NCBI GenBank assembly: GCA_963848035.1
Contig: CAWKCD010000001.1
Location: forward strand, 3,162,001 to 3,226,000
Direction: 5' to 3'
DNA: 64,000 nucleotides
Origin: JAVVHH01 sp963848035
Lineage (GTDB): Bacteria > Pseudomonadota > Alphaproteobacteria > Acetobacterales > Acetobacteraceae
Part shown: piece by piece, positions 47,123 through 55,697 of the stretch
Numbering within the stretch: the first letter of the stretch is position 1
Layout of the letters: each line of letters starts with the position of its first letter
The notes under the pieces: model-generated
The model's input: only the letters and a program-made list of their open reading frames with translations
The model's database searches: none
Told to the model about the DNA's origin: nothing
Program-made: the position numbers and the translations under genes

Positions 47123-47860
47123 TCAGGCCGAGCGGGGCCAGACCTTGGCGCAGAACTCCGGGTACGTCTCGGCCATCTCGTCGCGCACCGCGCCCCGTAG
47201 CAGCGACAATTCCTCCGCTGTCGGCTCGGGCGTCTCGGGCGCGTCGTCATCGTCGTAATCGAAGCCGGTTTCGCCGCGGATCGTGACCGCGTCTTGGCCG
47301 GGATGGCGGGAGGCGAGGCGGAAGCGGGCGTGTGCGGGGTGGAAGGTGAAGACGCAGCGGCCGGTGACCAACGCTTGGGCCGTGCCGCGGCGGAACTGCG
47401 ACGGCGGCGAGACGCCGGGGGCGCTGATGGCGTCGACCTTCTCGACCAGGACCCGGCGGCTGTGCTCCTCGCGGAACAGGATCGTGCGCGGGACCATCAT
47501 GTACATGAAGGCCGAGCCGAAGCTGCCGGGGAAGCGGGCGCTGCGGCCGGGCCATTCGCCGGTGCCGACCAGGTTGATGTTGGCTTGTCCGTCGATCTGC
47601 CCGCCGCCGAGGAAGAACAGGTCGATCCGGCCCTGGCCCGCGAGATCGAACAGCTCGCGCGAGCCTTCGGTGAACGGATTGCCGCTGCGCTTATGCAGCA
47701 AGGAGAGACGGACGTCGTGGCCCAGCTTGCGCACCAACCAACTCGCGGCCGCCGGGATCGGGCTCGCGGCGCCCACGGCGATGTGGCGGGCAGGGGGGGC
47801 GGCGGGGTCGAGGATCAAATGCGCCAGAGCCGTGGCGAGGCGCTCTTCCTGACGGATCAC
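47123..47860 (-). CDS. CoA-transferase beta subunit (GctB-like)
   Basis: 245 residues of family I CoA-transferase. LILDPAAPPARHIAVGAASPIPAAA, SRELFDLAGQGRIDLFFLGGGQIDGQANINLVG and FGSAFMYMMVPRTILFREEH match the glutaconate-type B subunit; the usual catalytic Glu of the (S)ENG motif is not obvious. GTG at 47860 overlaps the stop of the alpha subunit gene. Substrate (glutaconate, 3-oxoadipate or a steroid ring fragment) is open. Confidence 0.75.
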   Translation of the reverse strand: MIRQEERLATALAHLILDPAAPPARHIAVGAASPIPAAASWLVRKLGHDVRLSLLHKRSGNPFTEGSRELFDLAGQGRIDLFFLGGGQIDGQANINLVGTGEWPGRSARFPGSFGSAFMYMMVPRTILFREEHSRRVLVEKVDAISAPGVSPPSQFRRGTAQALVTGRCVFTFHPAHARFRLASRHPGQDAVTIRGETGFDYDDDDAPETPEPTAEELSLLRGAVRDEMAETYPEFCAKVWPRSA

Positions 47861-48672
47861 TCGGCGGCTTCCCGGCGGTCGAAGACGAACTCGTCGAGAT
47901 AGGCGCGGAAGCCGGACTCGGTGCGGGCCGCCTTCGCGTAGGCTGCGACATGCGCCGGGTCCGCGTCGTATTCGTCGAGCAGCGCGATCGGCCAGGCGCC
48001 GCGTTCGGCGACGGCGACGGCATCGATGTAGGTCGCGCTGATGGTGCCGGGGGCGAGGCGCTCGTCCTCGAGGAAGTTGCCGGGGACGACGCGCTCGACG
48101 GTGACCAGGACGCGCTTGGCCGCGTGCGCGATCGTCGCGAGTTCGCGGCGGCGGCCGACCCAGACATTCCCCGCGGCGTCGGCCATCACGGCATGGAAGG
48201 CGGCGATGTCGGGCCGGAGTGCGGGCAGCAGGACGATCTCGTCCGGCTCGGTGGCGAACGGGTTCTGCATGACGCGCCAATCCGGCCGGTGCGCCAGCAC
48301 GTCGCTGCCGAGCACGCCGCGCAACGGCATGAACGGCACGCCCTTCTCGGCGGCCTGCAGGGCGGTGTGGATGGCGGGGCAGGTGGCGTCCCGCACGACG
48401 AGGGTGCCGGCGGCGACCGCGGCAGTGAAGCGTGGCGCGAGGCCAGCTTCACCGAGGGTGACCGCCGAGGTCTCGACCTCGGCGACGCAGCCGGCGCCGA
48501 TCAGTAGGTCGGTGGCAAAGCCGGACACCGGCACGCCGAGCAGCCGCAAGGAGCGGACCTGCCGGCGCACCAAGGCACGGGCGAACGCGCACGGGGCGAG
48601 GGAGTTGTCGGGCGGGAGCGCGAGCAGCGCCCCGTCCGGCACCAGCGCCGCGAGCGCGTCCGCCGTCAGCAT
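47857..48672 (-). CDS. CoA-transferase alpha subunit (GctA-like)
   Basis: 271 residues. LVPDGALLALPPDNSLAPCAFARALVR, LLIGAGCVAEVETSAVTLGE, and PDIAAFHAVMADAAGNVWVG follow the GctA-type fold. It pairs with the next gene downstream as a heterodimer. It begins right at the end of the dienelactone hydrolase gene. Transfers CoA between acyl groups in degradation of aromatic or dicarboxylic acids. Confidence 0.77.
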   Translation of the reverse strand: MLTADALAALVPDGALLALPPDNSLAPCAFARALVRRQVRSLRLLGVPVSGFATDLLIGAGCVAEVETSAVTLGEAGLAPRFTAAVAAGTLVVRDATCPAIHTALQAAEKGVPFMPLRGVLGSDVLAHRPDWRVMQNPFATEPDEIVLLPALRPDIAAFHAVMADAAGNVWVGRRRELATIAHAAKRVLVTVERVVPGNFLEDERLAPGTISATYIDAVAVAERGAWPIALLDEYDADPAHVAAYAKAARTESGFRAYLDEFVFDRREAAE

Positions 48673-49370
48673 CAGCCGAGCGCCGCGGCGAGGGCTTCGG
48701 CGCTGCGGCCGTTGGCGATGGTCGCCGCGCGGGCCTGGTAGTGCGTGCCGTTGATGCGGGCGAAGGCATGGTCGGCCTTCGGGTAGGTATAGGCGTGGAC
48801 GTGCGGCTTGCCCTTCGCGGCCTCGACCACCTTGGCGCGGCCCTCGGGCGGGAAGAACTTATCCTCGTCGGCGATGTGCAGCAGCAGCGGCGCCTTGATG
48901 CCGCCGAGCCCGTCGATCAGCCCGTCGAGGCCGACGCCGTAATAGGAGACGTTCACGTCGGCGTCCGAATGCAGCGCCATCATCATCGCCAGGCGTCCGC
49001 CGAGGCAGTAGCCCATGGTGCCGACCTTGCCGTTGCTGCCGTCCATGGTGCGGGCGAAGGCGACGGTGGCCTTGAGGTCGTCGATGCCTTTTTGCTGGTC
49101 GAAGCGGTTCATGAAGTCGAAGGCCTGCTTCCACTCGCCTTCCGACTTGTCGGTCAGGTTGATGCCCGGCTGCAGACGCCAGAACAGGTCCGGGACGAGG
49201 ACGTGGTAGCCCTGCTCGGCGGTCTCCTTGGCGGAGGCCTTCATCGCGTCGTTGACGCCGAAGATCTCCTGGATGAGGACGACGACGCCCGCCGGGGCAT
49301 GGGGGGCGCGGGCGAGGAAGGCATCGAAGCTGCCCGAGCCGTCCGCCGCGTTGATTTTGACGTTGTCCAT
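48672..49370 (-). CDS. Dienelactone hydrolase family protein
   Basis: 232 residues, alpha/beta hydrolase. Catalytic C122 lies in GTMGYCLGGRLAM, Asp near 173 in HIADEDKFFP and His near 205 in PKADHAFARIN. The start at 49370 has AGGAGC seven bases upstream; the open frame extends further only because a dispersed repeat is also open. It could open lactone rings in chlorocatechol-like or other aromatic pathways, which matches the CoA-transferase neighbours. Confidence 0.85.
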   Translation of the reverse strand: MDNVKINAADGSGSFDAFLARAPHAPAGVVVLIQEIFGVNDAMKASAKETAEQGYHVLVPDLFWRLQPGINLTDKSEGEWKQAFDFMNRFDQQKGIDDLKATVAFARTMDGSNGKVGTMGYCLGGRLAMMMALHSDADVNVSYYGVGLDGLIDGLGGIKAPLLLHIADEDKFFPPEGRAKVVEAAKGKPHVHAYTYPKADHAFARINGTHYQARAATIANGRSAEALAAALG

Positions 49371-49390
49371 CCGAAACGCTCCTGCTTTTT

Positions 49391-49502
49391 CACCCTCTCC
49401 CATCGGGAGAGGGCAGGGGGTGAGGGTGCGCCGCGTTGTAGCGGGAGACGGACCCTCACCCAACCCTCGATCCGCTCCGCGGCTTGAGCCCGGAGGGAGA
49501 GT
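49391..49502. repeat. Dispersed palindromic repeat, two facing copies
   Basis: A CCCTCTCCC-ATC-GGGAGAGGG palindrome followed by GGGTGAGGG faces an inverted ACCCTCACCC copy about 25 bases away. The same unit occurs at 20911-20946. It fills the gap between the decarboxylase and dienelactone hydrolase genes and could form a large hairpin in their transcript. Confidence 0.7.
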
Positions 49503-49516
49503 GCTTCAAGAGCGGG

Positions 49517-50648
49517 TTAGATGTAGTGCTCGGCGAGCGGCAGGAAGCCGTTGAACTTCTGGCTGGCGTAGGTGGTAGTGTAGGCGCCCGTCGAACTCGA
49601 TCTGCACGATATCGCCACAGCGCAGCGCGAGCGGCATGCGGTAGTTCGACTTCTCGTACATGATGTCGGCGCCGTCGCAGGTCGGGCCGGCGATCGCGAC
49701 CGGGCCGGTCTCGCCGTCGTCATGCGGCGTCGCGAACCGGTATTTGATCGACTCACCCTCGGTCTCGGCCAGGCCGCCAAAGCGGCCTATGTCGAGATAG
49801 ACCCAACGGACCGGGTCGTCGGCGCCCTTGTGGCAGACCAGGACGACTTCGGACTGGATCAGCCCGGCATCGCCGACGATGAAGCGGCCGGGCTCGACCA
49901 GGATCTCCGGCAGGTCGTTGCCGAACGCGTCGACCACGGCGCGCATGATGGCGTCGCCGAACCGGTCGATCCCCGGGATCTCGTCGCGATAGCGGACGGG
50001 GTAACCGCCGCCGAGATTGACCATGCGGATGTTGAGGCCGGCGCGCTTGAGGTCGGTGAACAGCATGCCGGCACGGGCGATGGCGGTCTCGTAGGCGCCC
50101 GTCGACGTCTGCTGACTGCCGACGTGGAAAGAAAGGCCATAGGGGTCGAGGCCCATCTCGGCGGCGCGGATCATCAGCGTGCGCGCCGTCTCGATGGTGG
50201 TGCCGAACTTGCGCGAAAGCGGCCACTCGGCGCCGGCGTTCTCGACCAGCAGGCGGCAATAGACCTTCGCGCCGGGCGCGTGCGCAGCCAGTTTCTCCAG
50301 TTCTTCGGCGGAGTCGAAGGCGAACATCGTCACCCCCGCCGCGTGGGCGCGCTGGATCGCGGAGATCTTTTTGATGGTGTTGCCGAAGCTGATCTTCTCG
50401 GGCCGGGCGCCGGCTTCGAGGCAAGCCGATACTTCCTCGATGCTGGCGGCATCGAAAGAACTTCCGAGACCCACCAAGCGTTCGAGGATCGGCGTGGCCG
50501 GGTTGGCCTTGACCGCGTAATAGATGTGCGCGAGCGGCAGCGCCTCCATCAGGCGGCGGTAATTCTGTTCGACCCGGTCAACGTCGAGCACGAGGCAGGG
50601 CGTGGAGAGGGCATGATCGGCCACATACTGGGCGACTTTAGGAGTCAT
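49517..50648 (-). CDS. Group IV PLP-dependent ornithine/lysine-type decarboxylase, frameshifted near 3' end
   Basis: About 377 residues. PLP lysine K47 in IYYAVKANPATPILERL, the SFHVGSQQ and NLGGGYPVRY blocks, EPGRFIVGDAGL and the active-site cysteine in GPTCDGADIMYE. An extra G near 49587 hides the true C-terminus (TYASQKFNGFLPLAEHYI). It makes putrescine or cadaverine from ornithine or lysine; ornithine is the usual substrate in alphaproteobacteria. A 300-base leader precedes it. Confidence 0.88.
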
Positions 50649-50964
50649 CGCGCCTAGTCCTCAGGGTCAAACGCCCGCATGGTGATGCTAGGGCGTGCCC
50701 GCCGTTGGTGACGGCGGAGCGGGGTTAACGAAACGGTCGAACGAACCAGCGAAAGAGTGAGTGCCAGAACGCTTGACGTCGTTACGTAACCCCGGGGGGC
50801 CAGAGGCACGTGCGTTGCTGCGTGGCGTCGCAAATAAGATGGTGGGGCAGTGGGTGCAAGAGTGAAAACCGAGTGCCACGGAAAAACCTTTAAGCGCCTC
50901 CCGCCATGACGGATCGGACAAGCTTCATACGACAACTCTCTGAATAAATTCTGAACGGACGACC
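50649..50964 (-). promoter_or_regulatory. Long leader of the decarboxylase gene (possible speF-type RNA element)
   Basis: 316 bases without a convincing gene. Alphaproteobacterial ornithine decarboxylase genes often have a long structured leader (the speF RNA motif). This stretch has several inverted repeats on the minus strand, such as GCCGTC/GACGGC-like arms near 50702-50716 and CCCCCCGGGG near 50791-50801. I cannot match it to the motif by eye. It also carries the promoter of the plus-strand YihY gene. Confidence 0.3.
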
Positions 50965-52032
50965 GTGAACGACGACCCCAATCTCACTATTCTGCCTGAA
51001 ATCTCAGCAGAGGACGACGAACTGCTCGCCAGCGCGCCACGCAAGTTCGGGCCGCGCGAGCGGGTCCGGCGCGTCCTCACGTCCCCGCATGCCCGCGCGC
51101 TCGGCCGACTCGCGCGCTCACCGATCGAGATCCCCTGGCGCGGTTGGCGCGCGGTCATCCGGCGCACCTTCTGGGAGATGCTGACCGACCGCGTGTCGCT
51201 GACCGCGGCCGGCTGTGCGTTCTACGGCACGCTGGCGCTGTTTCCGGCCATGTCGATGCTCATCTCGCTCTACGGTCTGCTTTACGACCCGGCGACCGTC
51301 GAGCCGCAGCTCGCCCTCATGCGGGATTTGCTGCCACCGGCTGCCTACGGGCTCATCCACGACCGCGTCCACATGCTGGTCACCCGCCCGCCCAGTACGC
51401 TCGGGTTGGGACTATTGATCAGCACGTCGGTCGCGCTGTGGAGCTGCGCGTCTGGCATCAAGTCGCTGATCATCGCGCTCAACCTCGCCTATGGCGAACG
51501 GGAGCGGCGCAGCTTCCTGAGATATCAGGCGGTGGCGTTCAGCATCACTATCCTTGCGATCCTCAGCGCGACGATCGGGTTGGCGCTGCTGGTCGGTATG
51601 CCGGCCATGCTGGATTTCCTGGGTTTCCCGTCGACCCAGACCTTCTGGCTGCGGCTCGCGAGCTTCATGCTGCTGGTCGTCAGCCTGCTGGTCGGGCTTT
51701 CGCTGCTCTACCGCTTCGGACCGTGCCGGCCATCGCCGAAATGGCAGTGGGTCACGCCGGGATCGATGGTGGCGACGGTGCTGTGGATCGCGGCGTCGGC
51801 CGTGTTCTCATGGTATGTCGGCCGGTTCTCGACCTATGACGCGACCTATGGCCCGCTCGGGACGGTGGTGGCGTTCATGATGTGGTTATACGTCACGGTC
51901 TACGTCGTGCTGCTCGGTGCGGAGCTGAACTCCGAGCTCGAGATGCAGACGGCGATGGACACGATTACCGGTGCCCCGAAACCCTTCGGGCAACGTGGTG
52001 CCTATGTCGCGGACCATGTCGCCGAGGACTGA
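50965..52032 (+). CDS. YihY/BrkB-family inner-membrane protein
   Basis: 355 residues, six membrane helices after a cytoplasmic N-terminus of about 75 residues. Family blocks: DRVSLTAAGCAFYGTLALFPAMSM, LLISTSVALWSCASGIKSLI, ALNLAYGERERRSFLRY and LGTVVAFMMWLYVTVYVVLLGAELNSELE. Once called ribonuclease BN; its actual role is unknown, possibly transport of an envelope precursor. GTG start. Confidence 0.87.
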   Translation: MNDDPNLTILPEISAEDDELLASAPRKFGPRERVRRVLTSPHARALGRLARSPIEIPWRGWRAVIRRTFWEMLTDRVSLTAAGCAFYGTLALFPAMSMLISLYGLLYDPATVEPQLALMRDLLPPAAYGLIHDRVHMLVTRPPSTLGLGLLISTSVALWSCASGIKSLIIALNLAYGERERRSFLRYQAVAFSITILAILSATIGLALLVGMPAMLDFLGFPSTQTFWLRLASFMLLVVSLLVGLSLLYRFGPCRPSPKWQWVTPGSMVATVLWIAASAVFSWYVGRFSTYDATYGPLGTVVAFMMWLYVTVYVVLLGAELNSELEMQTAMDTITGAPKPFGQRGAYVADHVAED

Positions 52033-52468
52033 AGGCGGGCCCTTCGGCATCATCGGGCGCTTCGGCGACTTCGACGGGGTCCTCGCGGGCTTCGGTCAGC
52101 GTGACCATCCCGGTGCCGCGGCCGAGCATGCCGAGTTGCTTGGCGGCGCCCCGTGACAGGTCGATCACCCGCACGTGTTTGGGCGGCATCCGGTCGGTGA
52201 CGACGACGACGACCGAGCGACCCGTCTCCTGCATCGTGACGCGCAGGCGCGTGCCGAGCGGCAGGCGGTCATGCGCGGCGGTCAGCGCGTTCTGATCGAA
52301 GACGTCGCCGCTGCTGGTGCGGCGTCCGTCGAAGCCGGCCCCATACCAGGAGGCCACGCCGCTTTCTTCCCAATTCGGCGCCAAGCCGGCCCTTGCGGCT
52401 GGCGACGCGGTCACCAGCACCAGGCCTGCGGCCACAGCGGGGAGCCATCGGGTGACGATTTCGGTCAT
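51965..52468 (-). CDS. rlpA: RlpA-like septal ring lytic transglycosylase/lipoprotein-type protein
   Basis: 167 residues. Signal peptide (LPAVAAGLVLVTASPAARA), then the double-psi barrel: GVASWYGAGFDGRRTSSGDVF, LTAAHDRLPLGTRLRVT, VVVTDRMPPKHVRVIDLSRGAAKQLGM. No SPOR domain. The start at 52468 gives the signal peptide. The last 22 codons lie antisense to the end of the YihY gene and look unstructured. Confidence 0.83.
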   Translation of the reverse strand: MTEIVTRWLPAVAAGLVLVTASPAARAGLAPNWEESGVASWYGAGFDGRRTSSGDVFDQNALTAAHDRLPLGTRLRVTMQETGRSVVVVVTDRMPPKHVRVIDLSRGAAKQLGMLGRGTGMVTLTEAREDPVEVAEAPDDAEGPAFSPRRHGPRHRHHVARRVSGHR

Positions 52469-52968
52469 CCGGAACCTCGTTGTTTTGCACACGGCCCATG
52501 TGATGGCATTGCCGTCGGACAGACGCAACCAAAAACTACCGAGTCGAACCTCAGTCGAATGCGCTGGAGCCGCCGCAGTTTGGCCATGATCGAAGGATTG
52601 TAGCGCTCAAGGAAAGTAGGTCAGGGCTATCACACATTGAAACGATGTAGATTGACTGCTTGGCTGACGTGGCGCTGCAAAGATAATTCAAGATATATAG
52701 CAGCGCTTGGACTGTCATTGGCGCCGGCCCCGTCGCTAGGCTATTTTTCTTGCCGCCGCGACTGCCGTTGGCGATGTAAGTGATAATTACAGCGTTTTAC
52801 GCAACAATGCTCTCGTGGATGCCGTCGTTGCCGCGATTTCCATCAAGCGGGCCGGCGTATTTCGCGCGAGCGGCAAAAAATCAGGGCCGTCGCACCGAAA
52901 CTTTCGGGTTCATGAGAGTTAAGGCATCTCACATCCGGGGTCTTCCCGGATGCAGTGAGGAGATTTCA
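52469..52968. other. 500-base intergenic region
   Basis: More AT-rich than its surroundings (for example TAATTCAAGATATATAG near 52685-52702). I see no gene. An imperfect EcfG-like pair, GAAAC (52897) and AGTT (52917) with 15 bases between, precedes the CsbD gene; the spacing is one base short, so it is only suggestive. Confidence 0.5.
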
Positions 52969-53241
52969 ATGAACGACGATCGCATCGAAGGCGCCGCCAA
53001 GGATTTCGGCGGCAAGGTGAAGGACCCCGTGGGTGGCTTCTTGGGCGACAATCAGACACAGGCGGAAGGCAAGCTCGACCAGGTCACCGGCACGCTGCAG
53101 AACGCCTATGGATCGGCAAAGGATAGCGTCCGCGACGCTGGCGGCACGCTCGAAGGTTTCGTGCAGCAGCGGCCGGTCCTGGCGCTGCTGTCGGCACTCG
53201 GCGTCGGCCTGCTGATCGGCCGCATGATTGATGGCCGATAG
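52969..53241 (+). CDS. CsbD-like stress protein with C-terminal membrane segment
   Basis: 90 residues. N-terminal CsbD repeats (EGAAKDFGGKVKDPVGGFLGD, QAEGKLDQVTGTLQNAYGSA) and a C-terminal hydrophobic helix (VLALLSALGVGLLIGRMIDGR) as in DUF883/ElaB-type proteins. AGGAG upstream of 52969 fixes the start; an open frame reaching 63 codons further upstream is not coding in character. Likely part of the general stress response. Confidence 0.8.
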   Translation: MNDDRIEGAAKDFGGKVKDPVGGFLGDNQTQAEGKLDQVTGTLQNAYGSAKDSVRDAGGTLEGFVQQRPVLALLSALGVGLLIGRMIDGR

Positions 53242-53250
53242 GAGCGCGCG

Positions 53251-54120
53251 GTGGCATTGAGCACAACGACCCGTGCGGCGGAAATCGGCGTGTTCGACGA
53301 GCGCGCCGAGCATCTGCGGCATCGCGTATCCTGGGGCGCCGTGTTTGCCGGCGTCGTCGCCGCGTTGGTGGTGCAGCTTCTGCTCAACCTTCTCGGCATC
53401 GGTATCGGCGCCTCGTCGCTCGACGCGGCCAATGTGAGCGACAACCCGTCGGCGTCCGGTTTCTCGATGTCGGCCGGTATCTGGTGGACCGTCTCGGGTA
53501 TCGTCGCCTCCCTGATCGGCGGCATCGTCGCCGGCCGTCTGGCCGGGTCGGCGACGCCGAACACGGCGCGGTGGCACGGCTTCGTCAGCTGGTGCGCAAC
53601 CACGCTCGTGTTGTTCTACCTGTTGACCTCGGCGGTCGGCGGATTGCTCGGCGGCACGCTCAGCGCGCTTGGCGGCACGTTGTCGGCGGCCGGCAAGGGA
53701 GCTGCATCGACGGTCGTAGGGGTTGCCGGCGTCACCAACGGTGACGCATTGGCGGCGCAGGCGAAGCGTCTGGTCAGTCCCAACGATGCCCAAAGCGCGC
53801 AGGACGATGTCCTCTCCTACATCCGCGCGAGCATCGCTGGTGATCAGCCGGCCGCGGATGCGGCCCGCAGCCGGGCGGTGGACAGCGTCGCGAAGGCGGC
53901 GAACATCAGCCCGGACGAGGCACGAACCAAGCTGCAGCAGGCGGGAGAGCAAGCCAAGCAGGCGGCCGACACGGCCAAGCAGAAAGCGCAGCATGCGGCC
54001 GAAGCGACACGCAAGGGTGTGGCGACGGCCGGGCTCTACGGCTTCGTCGCCCTGGTCCTTGGCGGGATCGCGGCGTTCGTCGGCGGCGGGATCGGCGCCC
54101 CCCGGCGGGTAATCGGCTGA
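53251..54120 (+). CDS. Membrane protein with amphipathic Ala/Lys repeat (YrzE/PhnA-like)
   Basis: 289 residues. Helices at about 28-52, 75-98 and 108-135 (glycine-zipper GGLLGGTLSALGGTLSAAGKG), then a soluble region of heptad-like EQAKQAADTAKQKAQHAAEA repeats, and a final helix near 262-282. The repeats recall LEA/apolipoprotein-like stress proteins. Starts nine bases after the CsbD gene, so the pair is probably cotranscribed. Confidence 0.65.
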   Translation: MALSTTTRAAEIGVFDERAEHLRHRVSWGAVFAGVVAALVVQLLLNLLGIGIGASSLDAANVSDNPSASGFSMSAGIWWTVSGIVASLIGGIVAGRLAGSATPNTARWHGFVSWCATTLVLFYLLTSAVGGLLGGTLSALGGTLSAAGKGAASTVVGVAGVTNGDALAAQAKRLVSPNDAQSAQDDVLSYIRASIAGDQPAADAARSRAVDSVAKAANISPDEARTKLQQAGEQAKQAADTAKQKAQHAAEATRKGVATAGLYGFVALVLGGIAAFVGGGIGAPRRVIG

Positions 54121-54126
54121 CAAGCG

Positions 54127-54152
54127 GCGGCGGCGCTGCGAGGCGCCGCCGC
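54127..54152. terminator. Bidirectional hairpin between convergent genes
   Basis: A perfect 10-bp stem (GCGGCGGCGC with GCGCCGCCGC) and a 6-base loop, lying in the 37 bases between the stops of the membrane protein gene and thiG. No T-run on either side. Confidence 0.55.
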
Positions 54153-54157
54153 TCGCC

Positions 54158-54949
54158 TCAGCGGATCAAGCCGGTGAGCGGGCTGGACGGATCGGCGCCC
54201 ATGCGACGCGGCATCCGCCCGGCCAGCCGCGCGAGCCGTCCGGCCTCGACGGCTGCTTTCATCGCGCGCGCCATCCGCACGGGGTCCGCCGCATGGGCGA
54301 TGGCGGAATTGAGCAGCACCGCGTCGCAGCCGATCTCCATAGCGATCGCGGCATCGGAAGCGGTGCCGACGCCGGCATCAACGAGAACCGGCACCTTTGC
54401 CTGCTCCAGGATGAGCGAGAGCATGGCCGGGTTCTGGATGCCGAGCCCGGATCCGATCGGCGCACCGAGCGGCATGATGGCGACGCAGCCCATCTCCTCG
54501 AGGCGCTTGGCGGCGACCGGGTCGTCGGCGCAGTAGACCATGACCTCGAACCCGTCCTTGATCAGGGCGGCGGCGGCTTCGAACGTCGCCGCCATGTCCG
54601 GGTAGAGGTGCGGCGGCGGGCCGAGGACCTCGAGCTTGACCAGGTTCCAGCCGCCTGCCTCGCGTGCCAGCCGCAGCGTGCGGACCGCCTCGTTCGCGGT
54701 GTGGCAGCCGGCGGTGTTCGGCAAATAGGTGTAGCGCTTGGGATCGACGAAATCCTGCAGCATCGGCGCTGCCGGGTCGGAGAGGTTGACCCGGCGCACC
54801 GCGACCGTGACCATCTCCGCGCCCGACGCCTCAATGGCGGCGGCGGTCTCCTCGAGATCCTTGTATTTGCCGGTGCCGACCACGAGGCGGCTGCGGAACT
54901 GCCGGCCAGCCACGGTCCAGCTGTCCTCCGTCGGCGCAAAACCGTCCAT
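54158..54949 (-). CDS. thiG: Thiazole synthase ThiG
   Basis: 263 residues, TIM barrel. Schiff-base K105 in GGWNLVKLEVLG, LPNTAGCHTANEAVRTLRLAREA, MPLGAPIGSGLGIQNP and VPVLVDAGVGTASDAAIAME with the phosphate-binding LLNSAIAHA. It joins deoxyxylulose-5-phosphate, dehydroglycine and ThiS-thiocarboxylate into thiazole phosphate for thiamine. Two bases downstream of thiS. Confidence 0.95.
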   Translation of the reverse strand: MDGFAPTEDSWTVAGRQFRSRLVVGTGKYKDLEETAAAIEASGAEMVTVAVRRVNLSDPAAPMLQDFVDPKRYTYLPNTAGCHTANEAVRTLRLAREAGGWNLVKLEVLGPPPHLYPDMAATFEAAAALIKDGFEVMVYCADDPVAAKRLEEMGCVAIMPLGAPIGSGLGIQNPAMLSLILEQAKVPVLVDAGVGTASDAAIAMEIGCDAVLLNSAIAHAADPVRMARAMKAAVEAGRLARLAGRMPRRMGADPSSPLTGLIR

Positions 54950-54951
54950 GC

Positions 54952-55173
54952 CTAGCCTCCCCCGATGAAATGCACGATCTCGAACTTGTCGCCCGCCGCG
55001 AGTGCGACCGCGTCGTAGGTCGAGCGCGGGACAATTTCTTCATTGCGCTCGACCGCCACCTTGCGGCGATCGAGCCCGAGCAGCGTCAGCAGCCCGGCGA
55101 CGGTCGTGCCGTCCGGCACGGTCCGGTCTTCGCCATTCAGCGAGATCGAGAGGGCTGACGCGACGGCGCTCAT
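54952..55173 (-). CDS. thiS: Sulfur carrier protein ThiS
   Basis: 73 residues of ubiquitin-like fold: ISLNGEDRTVPDGTTVAGLLTLLGL, VAVERNEEIVPRSTYDAVAL, ending VHFIGGG. The C-terminal Gly-Gly is thiocarboxylated and hands sulfur to ThiG. No TPP riboswitch is visible in the 80 bases upstream. Confidence 0.93.
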   Translation of the reverse strand: MSAVASALSISLNGEDRTVPDGTTVAGLLTLLGLDRRKVAVERNEEIVPRSTYDAVALAAGDKFEIVHFIGGG

Positions 55174-55253
55174 GACAGCAATATGTGGATCGCGAGGGGG
55201 CGGAGCAACCGGCGGGGTCGGGACGCTGACTTGCTTGCGGAAAGGGGAGTGGA

Positions 55254-55697
55254 TTGGTTCATTCGGTGAGGTTGGCGAACGGCTACGAGATCAGCGACGA
55301 GCGCGGGCGGATCGACATGGCCTTCGTGCACGAGGCGCTGCGCGGCGCTTACTGGGCGGTGGGACGGAAGCCGGAACTGACGGAGCGCAGCTTCGCGAAC
55401 TGCCTGAGCTTTGGCATCTATGCACCGGATCGCCGGACCGTCGGCTGCGCCCGGCTGCTCACGGATTATACGTTCCGCGCACATCTGGGCGACGTGATCA
55501 TCGATCCGGCGGCTCGGGGCAAAGGGCTCGGCAAGGCGCTCGTGGAGACGATCCTGGCGCACCCGGAGTTGGTGACCGTCCTGAACTGGACCCTGAAGAC
55601 GCAGGACGCCCATGGCCTGTATGCGCGGTTCGGGTTCCGCAGCAGCGGCGACGATGCGACCTGGATGACGCTCGACCGCGAGCCTACCGGTCGCTGA
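55254..55697 (+). CDS. GNAT-family N-acetyltransferase
   Basis: 147 residues. Acetyl-CoA binding loop LGDVIIDPAARGKGLGKALVETIL near 80-103 (R-x-x-G-x-G/A type), then LKTQDAHGLYARFGF. TTG start at 55254 with GGGGAG upstream. Substrate unknown. Its end overlaps the convergent NfeD gene by 14 bases. Confidence 0.8.
   Translation: MVHSVRLANGYEISDERGRIDMAFVHEALRGAYWAVGRKPELTERSFANCLSFGIYAPDRRTVGCARLLTDYTFRAHLGDVIIDPAARGKGLGKALVETILAHPELVTVLNWTLKTQDAHGLYARFGFRSSGDDATWMTLDREPTGR

Noticed and set aside
52780..52968. 63-codon upstream extension of the CsbD protein
   Set aside because: The good ribosome site is at 52969, and the extension is unlike any CsbD protein.
55174..55253. TPP riboswitch upstream of thiS
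   Set aside because: Only 80 bases between divergent genes and no CUGAGA-type core.
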